A stretch of DNA of 64,000 bases from assembly GCF_025971945.1 (NCBI RefSeq), contig NZ_JAPDHW010000013.1:23673-87672 (forward strand), written 5' to 3'. Positions 1-8,020 of the stretch are shown piece by piece. Position 1 is the first letter of the stretch. Every line of letters begins with the position of its first letter. The translations under genes and the position numbers were made by a program. Under the pieces are notes generated by a model. The model ran no database searches, was not told where the DNA came from, and saw nothing but the letters and a program-made list of their open reading frames with translations. Source of the stretch: Chryseobacterium kimseyorum. Lineage in GTDB: Bacteria; Bacteroidota; Bacteroidia; Flavobacteriales; Weeksellaceae.

Positions 1-27
1 TATGTATAATATAAACCAAATATAGAA

Positions 28-618
28 ATGAAAATAAAAAAAATAGTATTCAGCATATTAGCTGCTCTTGTTTTAATAATATCAATATTCCTTTATATGA
101 ATAGAGATAAATTTGTCTATGTAGGTTCAGTAGATATTATTGAAGTTGATTGCAGTAAAAAACGTCAAATCTTAAGTGAAGTTTTAGAAAGTGACCAAAG
201 GATTAGAAAATCAAATAAACCCATTAAATACGCTAAAGAAGATCATAGGAATCAAGAATTAGTGATTAGTATTATTGAAAAGTGTGGAATGCCAACATTA
301 AAGGAGGTGGATCAAAGACAAATGGACGCAATCTGGTTGGGACTGCAACATAGTACAGAAGAAATCAGAAAAAAGTATTTTCCACAAATAGAGAAAGCGG
401 TTAAAAATGGAGACTTATCTAAAGGACAGTACGCATTGATGAAAGATAGGATTTTAATGGACGAAGGAAAACCTCAAATATATGGTTCACAAATAGAAAA
501 TGGCAAATTGTATAAATTAGAAAATCCTGAAACTGTGAACGAAAGAAGAAAAGAAATGGGAATGCAACCAATAGAGGAATATTTAAAGAATTTCAATATT
601 CAGTTCAATCCGAATTAA
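28..618 (+). CDS. DUF6624-like membrane-anchored protein
   Basis: 196 aa. One N-terminal hydrophobic segment (about residues 5-23) should anchor it with the rest outside the cytoplasm. The motif WLGLQHS (103-109) and the block DRILMDEGKPQIYGSQ (140-155) match what I remember of the DUF6624 family, whose function is unknown. The ATG at 28 is the only sensible start seen, but the gene lies at the window edge and its promoter is mostly outside. An attC-like inverted repeat begins a few bases after its stop, so it may be the last or first gene of a cassette-like array. Family call is from memory of motifs only. Confidence 0.65.
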   Translation: MKIKKIVFSILAALVLIISIFLYMNRDKFVYVGSVDIIEVDCSKKRQILSEVLESDQRIRKSNKPIKYAKEDHRNQELVISIIEKCGMPTLKEVDQRQMDAIWLGLQHSTEEIRKKYFPQIEKAVKNGDLSKGQYALMKDRILMDEGKPQIYGSQIENGKLYKLENPETVNERRKEMGMQPIEEYLKNFNIQFNPN

Positions 619-629
619 AATACTACACA

Positions 630-815
630 TAACTTAGTATTGGTAAAATGCGGGGTTCAGTCTGAGTTGAAATTGTCATTGTTTTATTCGCAACTGCTTT
701 TCAACTGCGTATTTTTATGTAACTTTATTTCATTGAAAAAGCATTGGCTTCGCTGGGTCGAAATTGAACTTTCAGTCCATTTTTAGCCCGCATTTCTGCA
801 ATACTCGAAACGTTA
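630..815. repeat. attC-like imperfect inverted repeat 1
   Basis: Left arm 630-654 (TAAC, then AGTATTG, then AAATGCGGG) pairs with right arm 787-815 (CCCGCATTT, then CAATACT, then GTTA). The arms are interrupted by short unpaired bases and enclose about 130 bases that include more partial complementarity (GTTGAAA / TTTTCAAC). This is the architecture of an integron attC site: conserved outer cores, paired arms and extrahelical bases. No integrase lies in the window, so recombination is inference. Confidence 0.45.
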
Positions 816-1031
816 CCTGCAAGCTTAAAAAAAAGAGAATATTCGGCACGGGAAACGCAGATGACAAAAAAGATTTTTCTATTAAAGTTTATGATCACGA
901 ATACGGTGCCGACTTGGACGGTTTAAGCGAAAAGACAATGATATTGGCACTACAACATACATTCAACTTTATTTGTATCGCCCAAAGAATAGCGGGGAAC
1001 TGCAAGCGTATTAAATAATACCGAAAAAGGG

Positions 1032-1148
1032 TTTGGCACCAGCAGGCGGAAAGTCTGAAATTCACATTTTGCTCTTCGGTAGAAATTTGTATTTTAGTTC
1101 AAGGTTTCTGTTTTGGTTTTGCCTACCATCGCCAAGCGGCAAAACGTT
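1032..1148. repeat. attC-like imperfect inverted repeat 2
   Basis: TTTGGC...AGGC (1032-1047) pairs with GCCT...GCCAAG (1121-1136) around unpaired central bases. The right arm is followed by AAAACGTTGG, which resembles the GAAACGTTAC that closes repeat 1. The shared AAACGTTR at the same relative place in both elements argues for one family of sites. Confidence 0.4.
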
Positions 1149-1196
1149 GGTGAAAATTTTATCAAACCGAACCGATAATTAAAGAACACATTGAAT

Positions 1197-1889
1197 ATGA
1201 ATGAAGATTTTGAAGAGTTTAAGAAAAATATTTCTTGGTTTATTAGCCAATCTGACAAGATAGACTTTTTAAATACTGAAACCGAAATTGAGTTAACCGA
1301 AAAGTTTTGCAATACATTTCCTATTCTTTCAAATCTAATAAGCAAAGCCCGAATTTTGACATTGAAAATAAACAACCAGTTATACAAACTTTTCTCCTGG
1401 ACAAATAAAAACGGTTTGAGTTGTGGTTGGCTAAACAAAATTGAACAGAATACAAGTTCTCAATTACCCATAATTGAAGAACACAAACTTTTACTAAATG
1501 AAATAGGAGGAATCCAGGAATCCTATAACCAACCCGAACCAAGTCTTTCTAACAACCAAAATTTTATGTTTATAGAATCGGAATGTTCACTTGGGATTAA
1601 TGATTGGGATGATTATTATAAAGAGTTGTGTGAAGAAGAGAATGTAGAACCAATAAACTACAAAAATCTCGTTTGTTTTGTTGTAGAGGCAAATGGAGAT
1701 GCTAATACTTATGATCCTAAAACAAAAGAAATACTTCTTTTTTCTCACGACCATTGCTTTGACAATGTTGAAGTATTAGAAAATCAGCCCGAATATACAT
1801 TCCATACAATAAACGGTGTTGTGAATTTTGTAGATTATGTTGAAACGTTGGCAGCTGAATGGAAAAATGAAATAAAAAAGCACGGCTAA
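1197..1889 (+). CDS. Hypothetical protein, possibly SUKH/immunity-like
   Basis: 230 aa from the ATG at 1197; a TTG two codons upstream is less likely. No signal peptide or membrane segment, acidic, therefore probably cytoplasmic. I cannot assign a family with certainty. The C-terminal half (NGDANTYDPKTKEILLFSHD, then a conserved-looking FHTINGVVNFVDYVETL before the end) resembles the glycine/aromatic pattern and C-terminal helix of SUKH (SMI1/KNR4) proteins, which often act as toxin-immunity proteins. It directly follows attC-like repeat 2 and precedes a secreted protein gene by 36 bases. Confidence 0.4.
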   Translation: MNEDFEEFKKNISWFISQSDKIDFLNTETEIELTEKFCNTFPILSNLISKARILTLKINNQLYKLFSWTNKNGLSCGWLNKIEQNTSSQLPIIEEHKLLLNEIGGIQESYNQPEPSLSNNQNFMFIESECSLGINDWDDYYKELCEEENVEPINYKNLVCFVVEANGDANTYDPKTKEILLFSHDHCFDNVEVLENQPEYTFHTINGVVNFVDYVETLAAEWKNEIKKHG

Positions 1890-1925
1890 ATCAATCATCT
1901 TTCAAAAAGAAAAACAGAAAACTAT

Positions 1926-2708
1926 ATGAAAAAAATAATTACGTTTCTACTATTAAGCTTAATGACTAGTTCTCTCTATTCACAAGGGAAAGTAATATTA
2001 TCCCAAACATTGAAAATGTATAACGGAATTGAAGTAAGTTTAGAAGTTGAAAATAAGCCAAATGACAATTTTCATTTTATTAAAATTGACACTCTAACTT
2101 TAACAGATGATAAGGGACAAATACTTACGAAGAATTTAATTAAAAACATTTTCAGAAGAGCCAATGTCTTGGCACGATATGAAATTGATGAAAAGAAAAA
2201 ATACAAATATTTTCATATTAAAGGTGTTATAAAGTATTTCAAGCCGTCAGAAAATAAAAATTCATATTTCAATTTGGGCAAAATCAAAAATTTAGAAAAA
2301 AATATCAATCTAATCGATAAAAGTATCACAATAAAAAATCCTAACCTTTTTTTTAGTATTGTTGATTCTGCAACGTTCGAAAAAGTATTTCCAAATTTTA
2401 AATATAGAACTAACGATAGAGATGAGTACAAAAAAATTGACCTTGGGTCTTATGATTTAATTTATGCTTACAGAAGTGACAAAAAACAAGATTTTATAAC
2501 AGCAGTAAACGAAGAATTTGAGCACGGTTTTAATAATTTAACGTTGAATGATCATAAAACAGGAATTAATTACAAGCTTATAAAGTTGAAAAAAGGCATG
2601 ACTGCTAGTGAAAAAGAAGAAATCAAAATCGAATTGATGATTGAAAATAAAAATTCAATCACGTTAATTCCTTTTGATTTCAAAAATATTGAGCCTAAAG
2701 CTTTGTGA
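1926..2708 (+). CDS. Secreted hypothetical protein
   Basis: 260 aa. The N-terminus is a clear signal peptide (KK, a hydrophobic run to about residue 17, likely cleavage after SLYSQ), so it should be exported to the periplasm or outer membrane. The rest is rich in Lys, Asn and Ile with no domain I recognise and no lipobox cysteine. It starts 36 bases after the preceding gene and could be co-transcribed with it. Codon use is very AT-rich, like its neighbours in this accessory stretch. Confidence 0.6.
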   Translation: MKKIITFLLLSLMTSSLYSQGKVILSQTLKMYNGIEVSLEVENKPNDNFHFIKIDTLTLTDDKGQILTKNLIKNIFRRANVLARYEIDEKKKYKYFHIKGVIKYFKPSENKNSYFNLGKIKNLEKNINLIDKSITIKNPNLFFSIVDSATFEKVFPNFKYRTNDRDEYKKIDLGSYDLIYAYRSDKKQDFITAVNEEFEHGFNNLTLNDHKTGINYKLIKLKKGMTASEKEEIKIELMIENKNSITLIPFDFKNIEPKAL

Positions 2709-2790
2709 GTAAGCAATTAAAAGCCTCGAAACATTAGAGGTAATTTTGCAGAATGACCGTAAATCAGAAACAATATAGATAACCTAAATT

Positions 2791-3486
2791 ATGACCAGAA
2801 TATTATTACTGTTAATTTTAGTGCTACATGTTACTTCCTGTAAAGGACAGGAATATGAAGACGAAAAATTCGACTTATCAAAATTGAATTTCAATTTAAA
2901 CGCTGATAAGTTCTATTCAAAATCAATGAATCGGGAAAATATCAAATTTTCAAGCTAAAAGCAGTACGTCGAAAAGGATACAATTAATGAATATGATTTA
3001 GATTGGAATGGTGATAAAAATAAGATTTTTGGAGTCCAATTTAATGTGAAAAGTTATTCAAGAAAAGATACCGTTGCTCTTTATAAAAACTTAACTTTTT
3101 ACAAGCTTGAAGCAATGACAACTGAAAAAGGAGATTTAATGTTGGTATCTGCAACCGGAATGTGTTCAGACCATGACTTTCAGGTTATAGCACAAAAAAA
3201 CACTGGCGAATACGGAAAACCATTAATAGAACAAAAAGAATTTTCATATTTTAAAACATACCATTATACTTGGAAATTAAGTGATAGAATTATACAGTTA
3301 GTAAGTAAAGCAAAGATAGATTTTAACCAAACGCCTCATAATATCTTTACGGAACAAGATAAAAAAGTGATAAAAGAAACATCAAAAGACAGACTTGATG
3401 AAATACACCTCTTCATTTGTAAAACAGAATGTGAAAAAAAATTGAAAGGAAAAATGATCGCAGGAGATTGGTCTGACTTTAAATAA
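2791..3486 (+). pseudogene. Lipoprotein gene split by an in-frame stop
   Basis: The ATG at 2791 opens a lipoprotein signal sequence (MTRILLLLILVLHVTSCKGQ; lipobox ending in Cys17). The frame meets TAA at 2956-2958 (codon 56). The same frame then continues without further stops through KQYVEKDTINEYDLDW to 3486, where a GTG at 3046 could give at most a 146-residue piece without signal peptide. A single nonsense change (for example from AAA, CAA or GAA) explains this better than two genes. The full product would be 231 aa, of unknown family. A sequencing error is possible. Confidence 0.7.
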
Positions 3487-3638
3487 AAATTACAGCCACC
3501 AAGAAGCTTTCATTAGGCGGGCTGAAGTACAAATGAAACGGTAATTTTCAATTGAATTTCGCTAGTGGCTTTTGTTCCTCGAATTCTCCCTGTCAAAAGC
3601 AGCGAAATATGGGTCTTAATGCTATAAAACCGAAAGAA

Positions 3639-4193
3639 ATGGAAGAAATAATTCAAAAATTAGACAAATATTTATCGATACAAAGACCTGATTATTATTC
3701 TGAACTTAATGAACCGTTGGACGACTCTCAATTAGACAAATTAGAAGAATATTATAAAATTGAAATACCAAAGGATTTACGAACCCTTTACAAGTGGAAA
3801 AACGGACAGAAGCCAACCTGTTATGAAGCTTTCGTTAATAATTCTTGTTTTATTCCTTTACATCAAGCACTTTACGACGCTTCCGAGTTGACATCAATGA
3901 CTGGGTTAGACTTTGATATTGAAAATTGGTGGAATAAATACTGGATACCAATATTTCAAAATGGTGGTGGCGATAGTATTTGCTTCGACTTGGAGGGAAT
4001 TTTTACAGAGCAAAAAGGACAACTAATAGAATTCTGGCACGCAGATAACGACCGAAATGTAATTTCACCAACACTTGAAACTTTTCTTTCTAAAATAATC
4101 GACCTTTATGAAACCAAAGATAAAGAGGACTTCGATGAATACTTTGAAATTGAAGAAATCGAAAACTATCCAAAGAAATTCTTTTTAGAATAA
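3639..4193 (+). CDS. SMI1/KNR4 (SUKH) family protein
   Basis: 184 aa from the ATG at 3639; an ATG at 3609 and further upstream starts would add residues of non-family character (MGLNAIKPKE). The SUKH fold is recognisable: an N-terminal 'PLDDSQLDKLEEYYKIEIP' stretch, 'LYKWKNGQ', 'WIPIFQNGGGDSICFDLEG', and a C-terminal 'TLETFLSKII' helix. Bacterial SUKH proteins are commonly immunity proteins against contact-dependent or secreted nuclease toxins, and often occur as orphans in accessory regions. No toxin gene is visible next to it, so a role as orphan immunity gene is inferred. Confidence 0.8.
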   Translation: MEEIIQKLDKYLSIQRPDYYSELNEPLDDSQLDKLEEYYKIEIPKDLRTLYKWKNGQKPTCYEAFVNNSCFIPLHQALYDASELTSMTGLDFDIENWWNKYWIPIFQNGGGDSICFDLEGIFTEQKGQLIEFWHADNDRNVISPTLETFLSKIIDLYETKDKEDFDEYFEIEEIENYPKKFFLE

Positions 4194-4331
4194 TCCGAAA
4201 AAGAATTACTGCCTACAAGGGTTTCACAATGAATTCAACTAATCAGTCATTTTTAAATTTAAAGTAAAATCACTCCAACAATAATTAGCTAAAAGCGCGT
4301 TCACTATATATTGACATAATAAATAATAACT

Positions 4332-4538
4332 ATGAAAAAGATACTCACCAATCTTCTGATTATCTCATTTATTCTCACCACTGTCGGATTTTTAATGGAT
4401 GGCGATGTGAAAGAACCCAGCATGAGCATTAGGTTTACAGAATATTTTGCGATGACAGGAATGATTTTCACAGCGATTTCTCTGATTTATTTTTCAGTAA
4501 CTTTCATTTTAAGAAAACTTCAGCAGACCCTTAGCTAA
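4332..4538 (+). CDS. Small two-helix membrane protein
   Basis: 68 aa, ATG preceded by an AT-rich leader. Two hydrophobic segments (about residues 5-22 and 38-60) separated by a short charged loop (DGDVKEPSMS). No family recognised. It ends shortly before a strong intrinsic terminator at 4555-4594, which supports it as a real single-gene unit. Confidence 0.55.
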   Translation: MKKILTNLLIISFILTTVGFLMDGDVKEPSMSIRFTEYFAMTGMIFTAISLIYFSVTFILRKLQQTLS

Positions 4539-4554
4539 TCCTTTAAAAATATTC

Positions 4555-4594
4555 AAAAAGCAGTTCTATACTTTAAGAGTAGAGCTGCTTTTTT
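4555..4594 (+). terminator. Intrinsic terminator
   Basis: AAAAAGCAGTTCTA pairs with TAGAGCTGCTTTTTT across an 8-base loop, with a T-run on the + strand. It ends the small membrane protein unit. Confidence 0.8.
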
Positions 4595-4960
4595 GTTTAA
4601 ACTGTTTTAAGAATTCAGAATAATTAATTATCTTTATTCTCGTTATGATGATTAAATCTCCTGTTCAATCTATTTAAAATCAAAAAGTTTCGGACTGGAA
4701 TTTACAGGAAACTGGACCTGAAAATTATGGGATGATTAAAACGCACATAAGATTTAGATTGATCCGTAACTTAGCTAATAACTTAGGATTCGATAACGAA
4801 TATGATGCAGATGTTGAAGATAAAAAAGCTGATTATTAATGACGGAAAAGAAAATATTGAGTCTTTAAAATTTGGTAAAGCCGAATTAGCAATTGTAGAA
4901 GCCAAAATATCGGATTATTAAAGTACACCGCATTATTTAAAAATCTAAGCAACATTTAGA
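4595..4960. other. Gene-poor stretch with an open-frame relic
   Basis: No complete gene. One frame is open from 4678 to the TAA at 4837-4839, without a start before the middle (QKVSDWNLQE..., ...RNLANNLGFDNEYDADVED). A second frame from ATG 4802 gives only 39 aa ending at 4921. Both have protein-like composition, so this looks like the decayed remains of a gene ahead of the DUF3052 gene, but I cannot name it. Confidence 0.3.
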
Positions 4961-5389
4961 ATGAAAACAGTAGCACAAAAAATGGGCGTCAAAGCAGGCT
5001 CCAGCGCATATTTTCATGAAGCGCCTTCCGAAGCTGTTGCTTCGATAGAATTGCCTGAGATAAACTTAGCTGAAAGACTGTCTGGAGAATTTGATTACAT
5101 TCACCTGTTTGTTAAATCACAAAGTGAGCAGGAAAGCATTTTTCCGAAATTAAAAGAGCATCTGAAAATAGACGGGATGCTTTGGGTCTCATGGCCGAAA
5201 GGTGGACAGCTAGGCACTGACCTCAGTTTACCGAAAGTCATCAAAACAGGATACGAATTCGGACTTGTAGAAAGCACCTGTTTAAGTATTAATTCTGTAT
5301 GGTCGGCTATAAAATTTACTCATCCTAAGAAAGGTAAAACCTATAATAACAGCCATGCAGAACTGAAATCAAGAACAACAAACCGCTAA
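4961..5389 (+). CDS. DUF3052 family protein
   Basis: 142 aa, soluble. The central segments 'FDYIHLFVKS' and 'DGMLWVSWPKGG' followed by 'GLVESTCLSINSVWSAIKF' are the typical signature of DUF3052, a short protein with a methyltransferase-like fold but unknown function. The N-terminus ('AQKMGVKAG') also fits. Length is normal for the family. It stands alone with its own AT-rich leader. Confidence 0.8.
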   Translation: MKTVAQKMGVKAGSSAYFHEAPSEAVASIELPEINLAERLSGEFDYIHLFVKSQSEQESIFPKLKEHLKIDGMLWVSWPKGGQLGTDLSLPKVIKTGYEFGLVESTCLSINSVWSAIKFTHPKKGKTYNNSHAELKSRTTNR

Positions 5390-5568
5390 AAAAATCATCC
5401 ATAAATAAACTTTACAGCAAAGCTCAATAGTTTTTTTCTTCATAGAAAAAGCTTTTCAAAATACCTTTTAAAATAAATTATTAGAGAATTTTATGTTTAG
5501 ATCACTTTAAATTCTTTTTCATAATTTCGATCTATCCCTTTCATCGTCACTAAAATACACACACAACT

Positions 5569-5898
5569 ATGTCTGAAAATCGTCCCGAAAAATTCACTCC
5601 AGAAAACCCACAAACTGGTCACACAAATACGCAAACCATCATAATCAGACAGGATGAAAGTAAAACCAATGGAATTGGAATTGCCGGATTTATCATTTCT
5701 CTCATCGGGCTTTTTGTCAGCTGGATTCCTTTTTTCGGATGGTCTATTTGGTTTGTAGGTCTTGTTCTGTCTTTTATTGGGCTATTCAGAGCTCCAAGAG
5801 GTCTGGCCATTGCAGGCCTGGTGATTTCATTTATTGGTGTGATTATCCTGATCCTTTTTGTAAGTGCTATTTTCGTTGCTTCTGAAATGAATCCGTAA
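5569..5898 (+). CDS. DUF4190-like small membrane protein
   Basis: 109 aa. A hydrophilic N-terminal tail (residues 1-33) precedes two Gly/Ile-rich membrane regions with repeated 'GIAGFIISLIGLF' and 'GLAIAGLVISFIGVI' patterns, as in DUF4190-type proteins. The middle 'WIPFFGWSIWFVGLVLSFIGLF' adds another helix. Function unknown. A plausible promoter lies in the AT-rich 170 bases upstream. Confidence 0.6.
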   Translation: MSENRPEKFTPENPQTGHTNTQTIIIRQDESKTNGIGIAGFIISLIGLFVSWIPFFGWSIWFVGLVLSFIGLFRAPRGLAIAGLVISFIGVIILILFVSAIFVASEMNP

Positions 5899-6002
5899 CA
5901 GCATAATTTGTGCTTCAGAAATTTCATTATTTATCGTGACATGATTTGTTGAATTTCACTTTAATATTTATAGTTAGCAATAAAATTAAAAGAAACAATC
6001 TG

Positions 6003-6536
6003 ATGAAAACCTCCAAAACAAATTACATCAGGCCAAACGATGTCACTATTTATTTCATATTTTTTGTAGTTGCATTGAGCCTGTATCTTATTTTAATTGG
6101 AGAACATCGGGAGTTTCTCAACAAAATCTGGAATGACCTTCCGGCCACCCGAAAAACAAACATCCATAGATTTCCATTCTTTGCAATCTTTGCATTTATG
6201 GTACTTAATGGAGTGATCGCAAGTTTACTGTCAAATTATTTAGGACAGGTAAAATATATTAAGCTCCACCCTACTTTTATAGAAATAAGAACCGCTTTCT
6301 TACATAAAATACCTAAGTTAAAAATCACAGAAGTCAGTATTACCGAGAAAGATAAAAAACTTTTACAGATTGCTTTTAATAAGCGAAAATATATCTACCC
6401 CATACACCATCCTGATGAGGATACCGTCAACAAAATCAAAGATTATTTTTACTTACAAAAACCTGATAGAATAACTCAGGATGACAAAGAAATGACGGTT
6501 ACAAAAACCTATAAAGTTAAAAATATGGGGCAGTGA
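6003..6536 (+). CDS. Hypothetical two-helix membrane protein
   Basis: 177 aa from the ATG at 6003; upstream in-frame starts exist but give a poorly composed extension. Two membrane segments (roughly residues 12-31 and 53-73), then a cytoplasmic-type C-terminal domain with alternating strands ('YIKLHPTFIEIRTAF', 'KLKITEVSITEKDKKLLQIAF') reminiscent of bacterial PH-like domains in membrane proteins. No family assigned. No clear partner, although the next gene is also a membrane protein. Confidence 0.5.
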   Translation: MKTSKTNYIRPNDVTIYFIFFVVALSLYLILIGEHREFLNKIWNDLPATRKTNIHRFPFFAIFAFMVLNGVIASLLSNYLGQVKYIKLHPTFIEIRTAFLHKIPKLKITEVSITEKDKKLLQIAFNKRKYIYPIHHPDEDTVNKIKDYFYLQKPDRITQDDKEMTVTKTYKVKNMGQ

Positions 6537-6643
6537 CTTCTTTAAATGGTGATCAAAATAAATTCTTTAATCTCTTTCTGATTGCTATTCTAATGTTTTA
6601 TAAATTTATATAAACGAAATGATCAATTTAAGCTGAATACCAA

Positions 6644-7081
6644 ATGAAAAAAATACTTTTTAAATACTGGCTTGCTAACTTTTTGCTGGGCTTTTTGCTT
6701 TACGCAGTCCACAGAACTATTATTTCCATAACTGACACGACAGCTGAAACCGATTTTAAAAAATTTCTATCGCTGTTAGAAATACTTCTGAATTTAGGAT
6801 TTTCACTTCTCTATCTCGCAGTCGTGTTCGTTTCATCAATTACTTTATTCCTGAATCTTTTTGCAAAAATCAGAAATAATTTCTATGCATCACTGCTTAC
6901 ATTTTTGGGTATTCCTATGGCAGGATTAATTTTCCTGTTGTTTATTAATTTTCAGTTAGAACATGATTCACACTATCCTACCTCAACTCTGATCATTATT
7001 TCCGTAATTTATATACTGTTTACCGGTATACAGTTTCTAATGTTCAGAAAAAAAATTGGGTCGCAGGTATACCTGCAATAA
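6644..7081 (+). CDS. Hypothetical four-helix membrane protein
   Basis: 145 aa with about four transmembrane helices (residues 8-27, 44-75, 84-105, 115-135) and almost no soluble part. No signature residues recognised. Start ATG at 6644 follows an AT-rich leader with no visible Shine-Dalgarno, which is usual in Bacteroidota. Confidence 0.55.
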   Translation: MKKILFKYWLANFLLGFLLYAVHRTIISITDTTAETDFKKFLSLLEILLNLGFSLLYLAVVFVSSITLFLNLFAKIRNNFYASLLTFLGIPMAGLIFLLFINFQLEHDSHYPTSTLIIISVIYILFTGIQFLMFRKKIGSQVYLQ

Positions 7082-7161
7082 ATTTCTTACTTTTATAATA
7101 ATTCAAAGAACAAGGATTCATTTAAAATAATGAACAAAGAAATATTATAAAGAACTAAAAT

Positions 7162-7611
7162 ATGACTCTCAATGAAATCGCATGGAGTTTCTCCTCCAAA
7201 GTTTATCGCAGCTCAGAAGAATTTAATGAAGCAGTGTCCAATTATCAGAAAACCATTTACAAAACAGATCAAAATTGGAAACCTGATGAAATTGTCTTTG
7301 ATTTCCCTGAACTGCAAATTCAGTATGAAGCCTGGATTTCCGACGCCTCGCAGTTACTGGAAAACGAAACTCTTATCGACGAAGAAGACGCTTTCGACGA
7401 AGATAACAGTGACGAAGGAATGTATCAGGTAGAGATTTTATCGCATCTGAAAGCCGACAATGGCAGGAATTTTACGGCATTAGAGTTTTTATTTAAAACC
7501 CATAATCAGCAGGCCAACAAAGAACTTGGCGATCATACATTTTTCGAAGGCACAGATGAAAATAACCTAACGACTGTTTTGCCAACTTTTTTCATCGCTT
7601 GCGGAAGCTGA
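7162..7611 (+). CDS. Hypothetical acidic cytoplasmic protein
   Basis: 149 aa, no signal or membrane segment, very acidic centre (DEEDAFDEDNSDEG at about 74-87). It is first in a run of three closely spaced genes (24- and 26-base gaps) whose products are all cytoplasmic and unknown. The conserved-looking N-terminus 'TLNEIAWSFSSKVYRS' and C-terminus 'DHTFFEG' do not match a family I know. Co-transcription with the next two genes is likely. Confidence 0.55.
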   Translation: MTLNEIAWSFSSKVYRSSEEFNEAVSNYQKTIYKTDQNWKPDEIVFDFPELQIQYEAWISDASQLLENETLIDEEDAFDEDNSDEGMYQVEILSHLKADNGRNFTALEFLFKTHNQQANKELGDHTFFEGTDENNLTTVLPTFFIACGS

Positions 7612-7634
7612 TTTTTATAAAAAAATAAAATAAT

Positions 7635-7994
7635 ATGAGTTACAGCATTCATTTATACAGAAAAGAAACTAAAGAACGTGAAATAGAAAGTCACTCTGAC
7701 AACTTCTTTGAAAATGAAAATAATTTAGAACCCTTCACACCAGAACAGTATAAATACCTGAAGAAGCGGTTGCTTGCGTATAAGTACATACTGAGTCGGG
7801 AAAATCATGATGGGTTGCAATTTGAGCATCCTGAACATTCTGTCATCGCACTCTTGACCGACCGTGGTTTATACTTCAGTGCCGGTTTTAAAGGCGACAG
7901 TATTTTTGAAGCCGGAATGACTGCTTCCGAGTTTACAGATACAGAAGAATTTGTAAAGTACGATCCACAAAACGGTGGTTGGGAAGAATTTTAA
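7635..7994 (+). CDS. Hypothetical cytoplasmic protein
   Basis: 119 aa, second gene of the three-gene run. It starts with SYSIHLYRKETKEREIE and ends 'KYDPQNGGWEEF'. The opening 'YSIHLYRKET...' is common in small proteins of unknown function found near SUKH or polymorphic-toxin genes, but that link is from memory and weak. No catalytic motif seen. Confidence 0.55.
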   Translation: MSYSIHLYRKETKEREIESHSDNFFENENNLEPFTPEQYKYLKKRLLAYKYILSRENHDGLQFEHPEHSVIALLTDRGLYFSAGFKGDSIFEAGMTASEFTDTEEFVKYDPQNGGWEEF

Positions 7995-8020
7995 AAACAA
8001 AAAAATAAAATACATCTGAT

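Larger units (their letters stand above)
619..1196. other. Gene-free stretch with attC-like repeats and a gene relic
   Basis: No convincing gene. It holds two long imperfect inverted repeats (listed separately) and, between them (about 830-1017), degenerate coding-like sequence. One frame ends with YRPKNSGELQAY and a stop at 1015-1017, while a neighbouring frame stays open from 764 to 1018. Neither gives a recognisable protein. I read this as a decayed cassette gene. Confidence 0.4.

Noticed and set aside
764..1018. 84-codon open frame as a gene
   Set aside because: It begins inside an attC-like repeat arm, has no family features, and a different frame is protein-like near its end. Better explained as a decayed gene.
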